Origin: Calothrix sp. NIES-2098
GTDB lineage: Bacteria; Cyanobacteriota; Cyanobacteriia; Cyanobacteriales; Nostocaceae
Direction of reading: 5' to 3'
DNA length: 64,000 bases
Assembly: GCA_002368175.1 (NCBI GenBank)
Contig: AP018172.1
Span: 1,114,001-1,178,000 of the forward strand
Of the stretch, positions 33,780-42,897 are shown in pieces; position 1 is the first letter of the stretch, and each line of letters opens with the position of its first letter. The position numbers were made by a program, and so were the translations under genes. Under the pieces are notes generated by a model that saw nothing but the letters and a program-made list of their open reading frames with translations, made no database searches and was not told the origin of the DNA.

Positions 33780-35003
33780 TTACTCTGGCACAGTTAAGCC
33801 TTTTAGCGGTTGAGACAGTTCTTTTTCCTTTAAGCCTTTGCTTTGAACTAAAACGCCAAAGCCGCCTAGCCCTAAAGGGTTAATCAGTTCGTGTAGTGAC
33901 TCTCGTCGCCGCAATAGTTGCGAAATTGATTGTTCTTGGTAGGAAAGGGCTGCAATGCGACTTCCCAAGCCCAAGGCCATCAAAAATAATCCCTGCTGGG
34001 TAAAACCTACTTTATCTAAACCGCAGCGATCGCCCCATCGTTCTAAAGCAGTAAAATCCACATGGGCTGTAATATCTTGCTTGCCGATGTTGACATAAGG
34101 GTTGTCATGATGGCGATGGTGATAATAGCATTTCAAGGTTCCTTGCGATCGCCTGGGGTTATAGTAACGACTGGCAGGGTAGCCATAATCAATTGTTAAC
34201 ACGTAGCCACGCTGCAAGCGGTCTGTCACTATACTCAACCAGTCTAGAGCAGCTAAATTAATTTCACTACGGTAGCCATCTGTATAACCATTTTGGGAAA
34301 AATCAATTTCCACTAAATCAAAATATTCAGCCAACCTAGGGTTAGAAAGTTCTCCTGTAACTTCTACAAATGCTGGCACAGGTGTGGGGAGAGATTCCTC
34401 CTTGTCCCCCTTGTCTCCCTTGTCCTCCTTGTCTCCCACATCTCCCGTTGTCACATAAATCTCTTGCACTTCCCCTGCTTCTAAAATAAACTGATGTACT
34501 GGCAAAGCATCCACCAATTCATTAGAAAAAAAACAACCTGTAATGGAATTGGATGGTATTTCCTCTAGACTGCACCAACGCACCGGAAAATCTTGTAAGC
34601 GTTGCTGCTGTTCTTGTCTCAGAGATGGGGATTTCTCAACAATTAGATATTCTAAAACAGCAAAAAAATCTGGGTAGTGCTGCTGACAGTACTTGAGGAT
34701 ATAAGATGCTAACAGTCCTTGACCTGCTCCCATTTCTACCAAAGAAAACTTCACAGGTTTTCCTAAAATCTCCCACATCTGAAAAAACTGTTCTGCTAGT
34801 AATTCACCAAAGTCATCTCCAAGGTGAACAGATGTAAAAAAATCACCACCTTCAAACCCAAGCTTGACTGCATTGCTGGAATAGTAACCATGTTCGGGGT
34901 GATATAAAACCATGTCCATATATTCAGCAAAAGTGATGCGCTGTTGGGGACTTGTAGCAATGCGATCGGTTATGAGTTTATACAACACTGGATTAGAATC
35001 CAT
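33780..35003 (-). CDS. MidA/NDUFAF7-like SAM-dependent methyltransferase
   Basis: A 407-residue protein of the family (DUF185) that includes mitochondrial NDUFAF7/MidA, an arginine methyltransferase needed for complex I assembly. Visible are ITFAEYMDMVLYHPEHGYYS, the SAM-binding loop LVEMGAGQGLLASYIL, SNELVDALPVHQF and LTIDYGYPASRYYNP. Around residues 190-205 an acidic Lys/Asp/Gly repeat (GDKEDKGDKGDK) interrupts the fold; its DNA is a 9-bp tandem repeat. The insertion sits in a surface-type loop, so the enzyme is probably still functional. In cyanobacteria the target might be NDH-1 (inference). Confidence 0.87.
   Translation of the reverse strand: MDSNPVLYKLITDRIATSPQQRITFAEYMDMVLYHPEHGYYSSNAVKLGFEGGDFFTSVHLGDDFGELLAEQFFQMWEILGKPVKFSLVEMGAGQGLLASYILKYCQQHYPDFFAVLEYLIVEKSPSLRQEQQQRLQDFPVRWCSLEEIPSNSITGCFFSNELVDALPVHQFILEAGEVQEIYVTTGDVGDKEDKGDKGDKEESLPTPVPAFVEVTGELSNPRLAEYFDLVEIDFSQNGYTDGYRSEINLAALDWLSIVTDRLQRGYVLTIDYGYPASRYYNPRRSQGTLKCYYHHRHHDNPYVNIGKQDITAHVDFTALERWGDRCGLDKVGFTQQGLFLMALGLGSRIAALSYQEQSISQLLRRRESLHELINPLGLGGFGVLVQSKGLKEKELSQPLKGLTVPE
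34395..34437. repeat. 9-bp tandem repeat inside the MidA-like gene
   Basis: CCTTGTCTC-type units repeat about four times within the coding frame and encode the GDKEDKGDKGDK stretch. The period is a multiple of three, so the frame is kept. Confidence 0.65.
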
Positions 35004-35192
35004 AAATAATTATCAATTTAATTACTAATTCTGTATTCATAATTAAAAACCGGGTTAGAGTACAGTCTGCTTTGTTTTATCGATATCTAAATACCCTTGT
35101 TTAAATTAATTAGCAAATTTTTAATACTTAATTTTGAGAAAGTTTAGATGAGTGTGAACATGTATCATTAAATCAGCACTTCAAAAGTCAAA

Positions 35193-35615
35193 ATGATTTC
35201 AGTAACAAATTGGCTCCTGCACACAATATTTTCATTATTTTTATATGGTTTGTGGGGATTATTCAGCAAACTGGCCACAAACTATATTGACCCAAAACTT
35301 GCTTTAGTCTACGAAGTCAGCGGTGCTATCCTCGTGAGCCTATTATTAATTTCGACTAATGGCTTTCAATGGCAAGGAAATATTCGTGGTATCTTATACG
35401 CAGTTCTAGTTGGTATTAGTGGAACTTTAGCCACACTATGTTTTTTCGTGGCTATCAGTCAAGCTTCTGCAACAATTGTCATACCTCTAACTTCCTTATA
35501 TCCAGCTATCACAGTCCTCTTAGCATTTGTAATTCTTAAAGAGCCGATAACTTTGAGACAAGGTATTGGTATTTTATTAGCGATCGCAGCGTTGTTACTA
35601 TGTTCCTGGGAGTAG
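35193..35615 (+). CDS. EamA-type small transporter, single domain
   Basis: A 140-residue membrane protein with five hydrophobic segments and one EamA (DMT) domain: LFLYGLWGLFSKLATNYIDP, then LVYEVSGAILVSLLLIS and ILLAIAALLLC. Single-domain members work as dimers to move small metabolites. The ATG at 35193 starts directly before the first helix. No partner gene gives a substrate. Confidence 0.85.
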   Translation: MISVTNWLLHTIFSLFLYGLWGLFSKLATNYIDPKLALVYEVSGAILVSLLLISTNGFQWQGNIRGILYAVLVGISGTLATLCFFVAISQASATIVIPLTSLYPAITVLLAFVILKEPITLRQGIGILLAIAALLLCSWE

Positions 35616-35638
35616 TAATTTCTTAGCAATAAAACCTA

Positions 35639-36025
35639 CTAACTCACTAATGATACCAACACACCATTAATATCGCGGACACGAGCAATCATCTGTCCCC
35701 AAGGCTGACGTTTTGGCGCATCTAACGTTTTTGCCCCTGCACCTAATGCTTTCATGTAGGCAGTAGCAACATCAGGTGTAATAAATGATATTTGAATTAA
35801 TGAAGGTGGTTGTATGGGATCGTTAGCATGGAAACCACTAGGAAATAATGTTTGCGCTTCATTAGTAGAGGAAAAAGCTAAGGTAGTGTCTCCAGTTTCC
35901 ATTTCTGCCCAGACAATTTGATTTTGCTCTCGGATTGTACGACGAACAAGGCCAAATGCTTTTTCGTAAAACTCAACGGTCTTAACAACATCATCTACCC
36001 AGATAATTGTATAACCAAATTTCAT
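35639..36025 (-). CDS. VOC-family protein (glyoxalase/bleomycin-resistance fold)
   Basis: A 128-residue vicinal-oxygen-chelate protein with the usual two beta-alpha-beta3 modules: YTIIWVDDVVKTVEFYEKAF, then VRRTIREQNQIVWAEMETGD, and MIARVRDINGVLVSLV at the end. A glutamate in the second module may bind metal. Substrate unknown. It is downstream of the GAF gene (24-bp gap), so they may share a transcript. Confidence 0.85.
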   Translation of the reverse strand: MKFGYTIIWVDDVVKTVEFYEKAFGLVRRTIREQNQIVWAEMETGDTTLAFSSTNEAQTLFPSGFHANDPIQPPSLIQISFITPDVATAYMKALGAGAKTLDAPKRQPWGQMIARVRDINGVLVSLVS

Positions 36026-36049
36026 AGCTTTTGCTCAACTTGACTTTAG

Positions 36050-36589
36050 TTAACTATCTAGAATACAAGGGGCTGTAGCCATCGTTTTCGCCCCTGTTTG
36101 CATCTGTTCAATATCTGATGGCGACCAGAAGTGAGGTGCTTGGCACTGATGAGCTATTAACAATCCCCATAATCCCCTAGGTATGACAACCGGTACTACT
36201 AGATTGGCGCGAACCTGCAAACTGCGGAGAAATTCACGATGACAATCGTGTATAGGTTCTGATTCAATATCCGCGATCGCTCTTACTCTTCCTGCTAAAT
36301 ACAAACTGGCATACTCTTGGTTAAAACAATTATCAGCCCCCGTAGAACCAAAGATTGAGTATTCACTAGAGATTACAGATTCAAAGGTTACTTGCCCCTC
36401 CCATTCTCCGTAAAAGTAATATAAAACTACGCGATCGACTTGAAGTGACTCTCTAAGGTGGTCGATCGTTTGTCGAACTAATGTATTCCGGCGCATGGTG
36501 ATGGACAGACGGTCAAGTACCCTCTGTAAACCCATCTGATAATTGCTTTGTGCGCTGGGGTCATATTCGGAATAGGAATGAATTTGCAC
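36050..36589 (-). CDS. Stand-alone cyanobacteriochrome-type GAF protein (DXCF class)
   Basis: A 179-residue protein that is essentially one GAF domain (residues about 30-170). Features of bilin-binding cyanobacteriochromes are present: D86-N-C88-F (the DXCF second cysteine), the canonical chromophore cysteine C116 followed by H117 in HDCHREFL, VRAIADI before it, and LQVRANLVVPVVIPRGLWGL after it. Two-cysteine DXCF photosensors usually detect blue/violet against green or similar light. There is no kinase, GGDEF or other output domain, and the C-terminal helix is short, so it must signal through a partner or be a remnant. A VOC gene follows by 24 bp. Confidence 0.82.
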   Translation of the reverse strand: MQIHSYSEYDPSAQSNYQMGLQRVLDRLSITMRRNTLVRQTIDHLRESLQVDRVVLYYFYGEWEGQVTFESVISSEYSIFGSTGADNCFNQEYASLYLAGRVRAIADIESEPIHDCHREFLRSLQVRANLVVPVVIPRGLWGLLIAHQCQAPHFWSPSDIEQMQTGAKTMATAPCILDS

Positions 36590-37090
36590 AGGTCTAAAAT
36601 GACAACTGGGTAAATACTTTCAGTTTTCTATAGTAACTTATCAAACTTCTACTACTAAAAAAAGATACTGAATTTAGATTTGGATTTTGATTGATAAGAA
36701 TAATATTTCCAGCTTGAAGTCAATCCCAAAGTAAAAATTAAAAGTTTTGGCTTTTTCTTTGAATAAATTTATTTTTTATCAATAAATATCTTCAGTCAAG
36801 TCAGAGATCGCTGATGCCTAAGTTTCAAGGAAATAAATTTTAAATAGTTAAATAACAATATATAAATTTTTGTAAAATAATATGTACAAAATGAATTTCT
36901 ACCCCAGTTCCTAGGTTGCGGAAACTGCTTAGAGGAAATCGGTATTCTGGAGATGCGTTGAGTTATTGCTCAAGCGATTTCTACAACAGGCTACGCCTAC
37001 ACCGCCACAAACGAGATTTACGGTGTTTGGCTCGGCCTTTTGTCACACCAGCAGGTAAAATACATAAGCCTGGTCTATTTCCTCAACATC
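36590..37090. other. Non-coding region upstream of aroC
   Basis: 36590-36900 is very AT-rich with no gene visible; 36900-37090 has higher GC and open frames in several readings, none of which resembles a protein. The aroC promoter and those of the GAF gene are probably in the AT-rich part. A GGCTACGCCTAC element near 36990 resembles a dispersed host repeat. Confidence 0.4.
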
Positions 37091-38179
37091 ATGGGCAACA
37101 CTTTTGGTCATCTATTTCGTATTACTACTTTTGGAGAATCTCACGGCGGTGGCGTGGGAGTTGTGATTGATGGTTGTCCGCCGCGACTGGAAATTTCTGC
37201 TGAGGAAATTCAAGTAGAACTAGATAGAAGGCGGCCAGGACAAAGTAAGATTACGACACCTCGCAAAGAAGCTGATACCTGCGAGATATTATCTGGAGTC
37301 TTTGAAGGCAAAACTTTAGGAACACCAATCGCAATTTTGGTACGGAACAAAGACACCCGTCCCCAAGATTACGACGAAATGGCGCAGAAGTATCGTCCAT
37401 CGCACGCTGACGCCACTTACGATGCTAAATATGGCATTCGCAATTGGCAAGGTGGAGGTAGATCCTCTGCACGTGAGACAATTGGACGAGTAGCAGCAGG
37501 TGCGATCGCCAAAAAAATTCTTCGTCAAGTCGCCAATGTGGAAATTATTGGTTACGTCAAGCGCATCAAAGACCTAGAAGGCGTTATCGATCCCAACACT
37601 GTCACCCTAGAACAAGTTGAAAGCAACATCGTTCGCTGTCCCGATGCGGAATCGGCAGAACGTATGATTGAATTAATTGAGCAAATTGGTAGACAAGGTG
37701 ACTCTATTGGCGGCGTAGTCGAATGCGTAGCGCGGAATGTACCCAAGGGTTTAGGCGAACCAGTATTCGATAAATTGGAAGCAGATATTGCTAAAGCTGT
37801 AATGTCTCTCCCTGCTAGCAAAGGTTTTGAAATTGGTTCAGGTTTTGCGGGGACGCTATTAACAGGAATTGAACATAACGACGAATTTTATATTGATGAA
37901 CAAGGCGAAATTCGCACTGTAACTAACCGTTCAGGTGGGATTCAAGGAGGAATTTCTAACGGCGAAAATATTATTTTACGAGTTGCGTTTAAGCCGACAG
38001 CGACGATTAGAAAAGAGCAAAAAACCGTAACTCGTGAAGGTGAAGAAACCCTATTAGCAGCCAAAGGAAGACACGATCCTTGTGTGTTACCCCGTGCTGT
38101 TCCGATGGTTGAGGCGATGGTTGCTTTGGTGTTGTGCGACCATTTATTACGGAATCATGGGCAGTGTAAAGTGTTGTAG
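37091..38179 (+). CDS. aroC: Chorismate synthase
   Basis: Last enzyme of the shikimate pathway, converting EPSP to chorismate with reduced FMN as cofactor; 362 residues. The start MGNTFGHLFRITTFGESHGG is the family signature at the true N-terminus, so the ATG at 37091 is preferred over a GTG at 37040. Other signatures are RPSHADATYDAKYGIRNWQG, GGRSSARETIGRVAAGAIA and FKPTATIRKEQKTV. Housekeeping gene, no operon partners on this strand. Confidence 0.97.
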   Translation: MGNTFGHLFRITTFGESHGGGVGVVIDGCPPRLEISAEEIQVELDRRRPGQSKITTPRKEADTCEILSGVFEGKTLGTPIAILVRNKDTRPQDYDEMAQKYRPSHADATYDAKYGIRNWQGGGRSSARETIGRVAAGAIAKKILRQVANVEIIGYVKRIKDLEGVIDPNTVTLEQVESNIVRCPDAESAERMIELIEQIGRQGDSIGGVVECVARNVPKGLGEPVFDKLEADIAKAVMSLPASKGFEIGSGFAGTLLTGIEHNDEFYIDEQGEIRTVTNRSGGIQGGISNGENIILRVAFKPTATIRKEQKTVTREGEETLLAAKGRHDPCVLPRAVPMVEAMVALVLCDHLLRNHGQCKVL

Positions 38180-38236
38180 GATGTCTATTTACTATTATTA
38201 TGTTCATCATAACATTTTGATTTTTTAGGCATCTTC

Positions 38237-38989
38237 TTACAAATTTTTATGCTGTCCTATTTGACGGCACCAATCTCTGAAAGAAATAAACACTCTTTGA
38301 AAATCATCTTCAGATGGTAAAATTCCGTGGTGAGCAACAATATTTCGCAAATCCTCTAGTTGTGCAAATCTATTGTCAATAAAATGAATGTCTCCAATAT
38401 AAGGTAGGAATAATTCTCGATTATTTCTAATCAATGTCGCCAAATCGCCCCAATCAATACAATAAAGAGGTGAACTACCTCCTCTTGGGGAAACCCATTT
38501 GTTTTTTATTTCTTTATTTTTGACTCTTTCTACTTTCTCTAACATTTTTGTATTTGCAACTATTTTCCACCAATTATCTCCAAGTTCCTTTGAGAGTATT
38601 TTTTCAATAAAGCAACGAACCGAATTTTCGTAGCAATGGAGAATTACATATAAATTAGACATTCTATAGGCACTTAATACATCTTCATTATTAATATAAG
38701 GTGTATTGAATATTTCAGTAGTTTCTAGTTTATTAAGAATACCTATAAGCGTAGCTTTTGCAATTGACATGGCTACCCACAAAGAGCCATCATCTGAATA
38801 ATTTGTACCATTTAATGCTTTATTCCAACTATTTAATTCATCATTCATGTCAGCACCAGTAAGTATTTCTCTAACACTGTTTATCCAATTTGAAAAGTGC
38901 CGATAAATAACATCTGGAGAGTCATAAAACTCCTCCATGCTAGATAAACCAGACAATAATGCTTCTATAATTTCTCGTTTATATTTCAT
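38237..38989 (-). CDS. HEPN-domain protein (Swt1-type)
   Basis: A 250-residue mostly helical protein. The C-terminal half matches Swt1-type HEPN domains: CYENSVRCFIEKILSKELGD, then YCIDWGDLATLIRNNRELF, and LEDLRNIVAHHGILPSEDDF, where R-N-x3-H is the HEPN catalytic-type motif. HEPN proteins are often RNases in stress or defence systems. The N-terminal half is unassigned. It is convergent with aroC (57-bp gap) and has AT-rich upstream sequence, unlike its neighbours, consistent with acquired DNA. Confidence 0.75.
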   Translation of the reverse strand: MKYKREIIEALLSGLSSMEEFYDSPDVIYRHFSNWINSVREILTGADMNDELNSWNKALNGTNYSDDGSLWVAMSIAKATLIGILNKLETTEIFNTPYINNEDVLSAYRMSNLYVILHCYENSVRCFIEKILSKELGDNWWKIVANTKMLEKVERVKNKEIKNKWVSPRGGSSPLYCIDWGDLATLIRNNRELFLPYIGDIHFIDNRFAQLEDLRNIVAHHGILPSEDDFQRVFISFRDWCRQIGQHKNL

Positions 38990-39272
38990 AAGCCTTAAGC
39001 AAATGGATAATTAATATTATATTATCTATATAAACAAGATGTAAATATTTTTACCAAGTAAAAGGATGTTATGGATCTAGAATAAAATTTAATTTTTTCA
39101 TTACTATAAAATTAAATTTTATATTAGTCACTATTCAACGGATGGAAATACTTGTTTAGCCGTGAGATTTGATTATCTTATAATTTGGGTTAGTTCTTTT
39201 TTTAAAAAAGTAATTTCCAAAACTCAGATAGAATGGCTATATATTATGATATGCAACTTAATCTAAATAAAC

Positions 39273-39527
39273 ATGGATTTTATTACAATCTTAGGACTAA
39301 TAGCAGCTACCTTAACCACCATTGCCTTCTTACCACAAATGTTTCAAACATGGCGAACAAAGTCAGCTAAGGATGTTTCTTATGTCATGCTGATTACATT
39401 TAGTAGTGGTTTATTTTTATGGTTAATATATGGCATTTATCTGCAAGCTTTACCCATTATTCTTGCTAATAGCGTGTCATTATTTTTTAACCTGATAATT
39501 CTATCGCTTAAAATTAAATATAGATAA
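39273..39527 (+). CDS. SemiSWEET-type sugar transporter
   Basis: An 84-residue three-helix membrane protein of the PQ-loop/MtN3 family. The motif TIAFLPQMFQTWRTKSAKDV contains the PQ pair, and SNSVSLFFNLI-type residues (here LANSVSLFFNLI) lie in the third helix. SemiSWEETs form dimers that let sugars diffuse across the inner membrane. No operon partner is close. Confidence 0.88.
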   Translation: MDFITILGLIAATLTTIAFLPQMFQTWRTKSAKDVSYVMLITFSSGLFLWLIYGIYLQALPIILANSVSLFFNLIILSLKIKYR

Positions 39528-39618
39528 CCCTGCCACACTGCCTTGGCTAAACAAACAAAGTCAGCCTACGCCAATTCTATTTACCCGCATTATTATAAAC
39601 ACCCCCAAGCGATCGCCT

Positions 39619-41265
39619 GTGACATCATCTGTATTTTCTGCTGAACGCCTGTTATTCACCCCCACTACCCCCAACACCGACGCTATCCCGGTGATTTTCG
39701 CCTTTCCCAATGAGTACAGCGTGGGAATCACTAGCCTGGGATATCAGGTGGTGTGGGCAAATTTGGCAATGCGAGATGATGTGCAGGTAAGCCGCCTGTT
39801 CACTGATATTCACGAACCGCTTCCGAGAAAGCCAGAAATTGTGGGATTTTCGATTTCTTGGGAACTAGATTATGTGAATATCTTAAATTTGCTGGAATCT
39901 TTAGAAATTCCCATTCGCGCATCTTTCCGCAAAGATAATCATCCAATAATTTTTGGTGGTGGCCCGGTTCTCACCGCTAACCCCGAACCTTTCGCAGATT
40001 TTTTTGATGTCATTTTGCTAGGGGATGGAGAAAACCTGCTAGGAGATTTCATCGAGAAGTATAAAGAAGTTAGGAACGCTTCTCGACAAACTCAACTTCA
40101 AGCACTTGCACAAGTACCAGGAATTTATGTTCCCAGTTTGTATGAAGTGGAATATGAGGCGTTAGATGGTGCTGTCAAGTCAATTCAACCAATTTCCTCA
40201 GAAATTCCCGCAATAGTGCAAAAACAGACTTATCGGGGAAATATCCTCTCTGCATCCACCGTCGTTACCGAAAAGGCAGCATGGGAAAATATCTACATGG
40301 TGGAAGTGGTGCGCAGTTGTCCAGAAATGTGTCGCTTCTGTTTGGCTAGTTATCTCACATTGCCATTTAGAACCGCAAGTCTGGAAGGTTCGTTAATTCC
40401 TGCTATTGAAAGAGGCTTACAAGTTACAAAGCGATTAGGGTTATTAGGTGCTTCCGTAACTCAGCATCCAGAGTTTGAGGCGCTGCTGGATTATATTAGT
40501 CAGCCGCAATATGATGATGTCCGTCTCAGCATTGCTTCAGTTCGCACCAATACAGTTACAGTGCAGCTAGCACAAACTTTAGCGAAACGAGACACGCGAT
40601 CGCTTACTATTGCGGTAGAAAGTGGTTCTGAAAAATTACGCCGCATCATCAACAAAAAGCTGCATAATGACGAAATCATCCAAGCCGCAGTTAACGCCAA
40701 AGCTGGTGGCTTAACAAGTTTGAAACTCTACGGAATGGTGGGAATTCCTGGCGAGGAACCAGAAGATTTAGAACAAACTGTAGCAATGATGCGTAGCGTC
40801 AAAAAAGCTGCGTCTGGACTGCGGTTAACGCTAGGATGTAGCACCTTTGTACCTAAAGCACACACACCATTTCAATATTTTGGTGTGAATAAGCAGTCTG
40901 AAAAGCGGTTGCAGATGTTACAAAAACAGCTAAAACCCCAAGGGATAGAATTTCGCCCAGAAAGCTATAATTGGTCTATCATTCAAGCTTTGTTATCAAG
41001 AGGCGATCGCAGACTATCTCACCTGCTAGAACTTACCCGTAACTTTGGCGATTCCTTAGGCAGTTACAAACGTGCTTTTAAACAGCTAAAAGGTCAAATC
41101 CCTGACTTAGATTTCTACGTCCATGCTAATTGGTCAACAGAGCAAATATTACCTTGGAATCACTTGCAAGGGCCTCTACCACAGTCTACACTACTGAAAC
41201 ACTTGGCTGATGCTACGAGTAATTTTGACTCATCCGTAAAAGAACTTCAGCCATTAAATTCATAG
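39619..41265 (+). CDS. B12-binding-type radical SAM protein
   Basis: A 548-residue radical SAM enzyme starting at GTG. The first 200 residues form a Rossmann-like domain of the type placed before radical SAM cores (VIFAFPNEYSVGITSLGYQV, FSISWELDYVNILNLLESL, IIFGGGPVLTANPEPFADFF). The core has CPEMCRFC with C234, C238 and C241 for the 4Fe-4S cluster and MVGIPGEEPEDLEQTVAMM. It is a conserved cyanobacterial/plant-type protein of unknown reaction. The downstream CPXCG protein begins 11 bp later, so they are co-transcribed. Confidence 0.87.
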   Translation: MTSSVFSAERLLFTPTTPNTDAIPVIFAFPNEYSVGITSLGYQVVWANLAMRDDVQVSRLFTDIHEPLPRKPEIVGFSISWELDYVNILNLLESLEIPIRASFRKDNHPIIFGGGPVLTANPEPFADFFDVILLGDGENLLGDFIEKYKEVRNASRQTQLQALAQVPGIYVPSLYEVEYEALDGAVKSIQPISSEIPAIVQKQTYRGNILSASTVVTEKAAWENIYMVEVVRSCPEMCRFCLASYLTLPFRTASLEGSLIPAIERGLQVTKRLGLLGASVTQHPEFEALLDYISQPQYDDVRLSIASVRTNTVTVQLAQTLAKRDTRSLTIAVESGSEKLRRIINKKLHNDEIIQAAVNAKAGGLTSLKLYGMVGIPGEEPEDLEQTVAMMRSVKKAASGLRLTLGCSTFVPKAHTPFQYFGVNKQSEKRLQMLQKQLKPQGIEFRPESYNWSIIQALLSRGDRRLSHLLELTRNFGDSLGSYKRAFKQLKGQIPDLDFYVHANWSTEQILPWNHLQGPLPQSTLLKHLADATSNFDSSVKELQPLNS

Positions 41266-41276
41266 CGTACAAATTA

Positions 41277-41465
41277 ATGCAAACAACAGCTGAGTATTAC
41301 TGCGCTTATTGCGGTGAACCAAACTTAACCTTTGTTGATTTGAGTGCTGGCGGACAGCAATCTTATGTTGAAGATTGTCAAGTTTGCTGTAACCCAAATA
41401 TTTTGTATGTAAGGGTGGATGAAGACACTCTAGATATTGAAATTGATACCGAATACGAAGGCTGA
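41277..41465 (+). CDS. CPXCG-motif cysteine-rich protein
   Basis: A 62-residue soluble protein with two cysteine pairs, YYCAYCGEPN and DCQVCCNPN, forming a zinc-ribbon-like unit, followed by an acidic end. It matches the CPXCG family of unknown function. It follows the radical SAM gene by 11 bp and precedes the SRPBCC gene by 19 bp in the same direction. Confidence 0.88.
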   Translation: MQTTAEYYCAYCGEPNLTFVDLSAGGQQSYVEDCQVCCNPNILYVRVDEDTLDIEIDTEYEG

Positions 41466-41484
41466 ATTTTAGGTTTTTGCTTCC

Positions 41485-41934
41485 ATGCTGCACTTTAAAC
41501 ATACCTCTGTAATTAATGCACCACCAGAAGTAGTGTGGAGATTTCACGAAAGAACAGATATTTTACAAATGCTAACTCCACCTTGGCAACCAGTCAAAGT
41601 TATGCGCCGTGAGGGAGGGTTGGAGGTCGGTGCTATTACAGAATTTCGGCTTTTTCTTGGCCCCTTACCTTTGACTTGGTTAGCACGCCATACTCAATGT
41701 GAAAAAAATCGCTTGTTTGTTGATGAACAAATATCAGGGCCTTTTGAGTCTTGGATACACAGGCATGAATTAGAACCTGAAAATGGTAAAACTAGACTGA
41801 TTGATGATATTTCCTTTTCTTTGCCTGGTGGAGAAACAGTTGAATTTTTCAGTGGTTGGTTAGTGCAAGCACAACTAGAAGCTATGTTTCGCTATCGTCA
41901 TTATGTAACAAAAAGAGAGTGCGAAAATTTATAG
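41485..41934 (+). CDS. SRPBCC (START/cyclase-like) protein
   Basis: A 149-residue ligand-binding-fold protein. It shows the start FKHTSVINAPPEVVWRFHER, a middle MRREGGLEVGAITEFRLFLG and a long C-terminal helix ending in AMFRYRHYVTKRE. The family binds hydrophobic ligands or acts as cyclase; the ligand here is unknown. It is the last gene of a three-gene unit closed by a strong hairpin. Confidence 0.85.
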   Translation: MLHFKHTSVINAPPEVVWRFHERTDILQMLTPPWQPVKVMRREGGLEVGAITEFRLFLGPLPLTWLARHTQCEKNRLFVDEQISGPFESWIHRHELEPENGKTRLIDDISFSLPGGETVEFFSGWLVQAQLEAMFRYRHYVTKRECENL

Positions 41935-41938
41935 GGAA

Positions 41939-41989
41939 TTAAATTGTAGGGTGTGTTATCGCTTTAGCGTAACGCACCCTACAATTTAA
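41939..41989. terminator. Long palindrome, terminator or dispersed palindromic repeat
   Basis: A 20-bp stem (one G-T pair), with CGC/GCG pairing inside the loop, spans the end of the SRPBCC gene. The core GTAGGGTG(T/C)GTTA...TAACGCACCCTAC is a type of palindrome often dispersed in cyanobacterial genomes. It separates the SRPBCC unit from the convergent menH gene. Confidence 0.7.
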
Positions 41990-42016
41990 CACTGAAAGTT
42001 AAAAATAAATTGCATT

Positions 42017-42826
42017 TTAATCTAAAAATATTCTGACATTACGTACAAATTCTTGTGTTTTTTCAAAGTGAATATTATGTGCAGCATTCTGAATTATTTC
42101 TAACTGGGCAAATTCACATATATCTGCCATTTTTTGATTAATCTCTATAAATTTTCGATCGTATTCTCCAGCAAGTAGCAGCAAAGGAATCTTATTTTCT
42201 GGCAGTTTCTCCCACAAAGAAGGTTGAGTTCCAATACCCATAAAACGTAAAGATTTATCTAATTCTATAGGTTGATTTTGTAACCTACTCTCTACCATAA
42301 AGTTGTATTGTGGATGATTTTTGATATCGCCAAAAATTGGTTGATCATACCAATTTGCTAGAAAAGCTGCAAAATCACTTTTTTCAACGCTTCTAATTAA
42401 TTTTCTACCTATTTGAGAATCACGTTTAATTCTTTCTAATCGTTCTGCTTCAGTTGCTAAACCTGGGGAAGCTGATTCTAATACAACTTTAGAAAAACGC
42501 TCCGGAAAATGCAAAGTGAGGTACAAGGCTAATCTACCTCCCATTGAATAACCAACTAAAAAGCATTTATTAATTTGCAACTCATTTAATAAGTTAATTA
42601 AAGCCTGAGCAGTGTTTGGCATTGTATAGCAGTCATCACTACCCAAAACTTGAGTTTTGCCATGTCCGGGAAGGTCAATAGTTAAATAAGAAAATTCATC
42701 AGATAAGAGTTGTATGGCTTCATTAAATTCATCAATGTTACCCATGAAGCCGTGCAAAAAAAGAATTAGTGGTTTATTGGGATTGCTAATTAAAGAGTAA
42801 TTAAATTTATAGTTAGCCAGAGACAT
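42017..42826 (-). CDS. menH: 2-succinyl-6-hydroxy-2,4-cyclohexadiene-1-carboxylate synthase (MenH-like)
   Basis: Alpha/beta hydrolase of 269 residues, acting in phylloquinone/menaquinone synthesis. LFLHGFMGNIDEF gives the oxyanion region, DLPGHGKT follows, nucleophile S94 is in VGYSMGGRLALYL, and LESASPGL after it is characteristic of MenH. The acid and base lie in AGEYDRKF and AAHNIHFE. The neighbouring genes are unrelated, which is normal for cyanobacterial men genes. Confidence 0.85.
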   Translation of the reverse strand: MSLANYKFNYSLISNPNKPLILFLHGFMGNIDEFNEAIQLLSDEFSYLTIDLPGHGKTQVLGSDDCYTMPNTAQALINLLNELQINKCFLVGYSMGGRLALYLTLHFPERFSKVVLESASPGLATEAERLERIKRDSQIGRKLIRSVEKSDFAAFLANWYDQPIFGDIKNHPQYNFMVESRLQNQPIELDKSLRFMGIGTQPSLWEKLPENKIPLLLLAGEYDRKFIEINQKMADICEFAQLEIIQNAAHNIHFEKTQEFVRNVRIFLD

Positions 42827-42843
42827 ATTCTATTCATCTTCAA

Positions 42844-42874
42844 CAACCCTGAGGAACAGAAATCACCAGGGTTG
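42844..42874 (-). terminator. Hairpin downstream of the InrS-like gene
   Basis: CAACCCTG and CAGGGTTG form an 8-bp stem around a 15-nt loop, 24 bp after the leftward stop and before menH. The T-run is weak. Confidence 0.5.
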
Positions 42875-42897
42875 ATTGTTTATACTTTAGTTATGTT

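Noticed and set aside
36916..37170. 84-codon frame ahead of aroC
   Set aside because: It overlaps the true aroC start, is rich in Arg/His/Cys with no pattern, and lacks a ribosome site.
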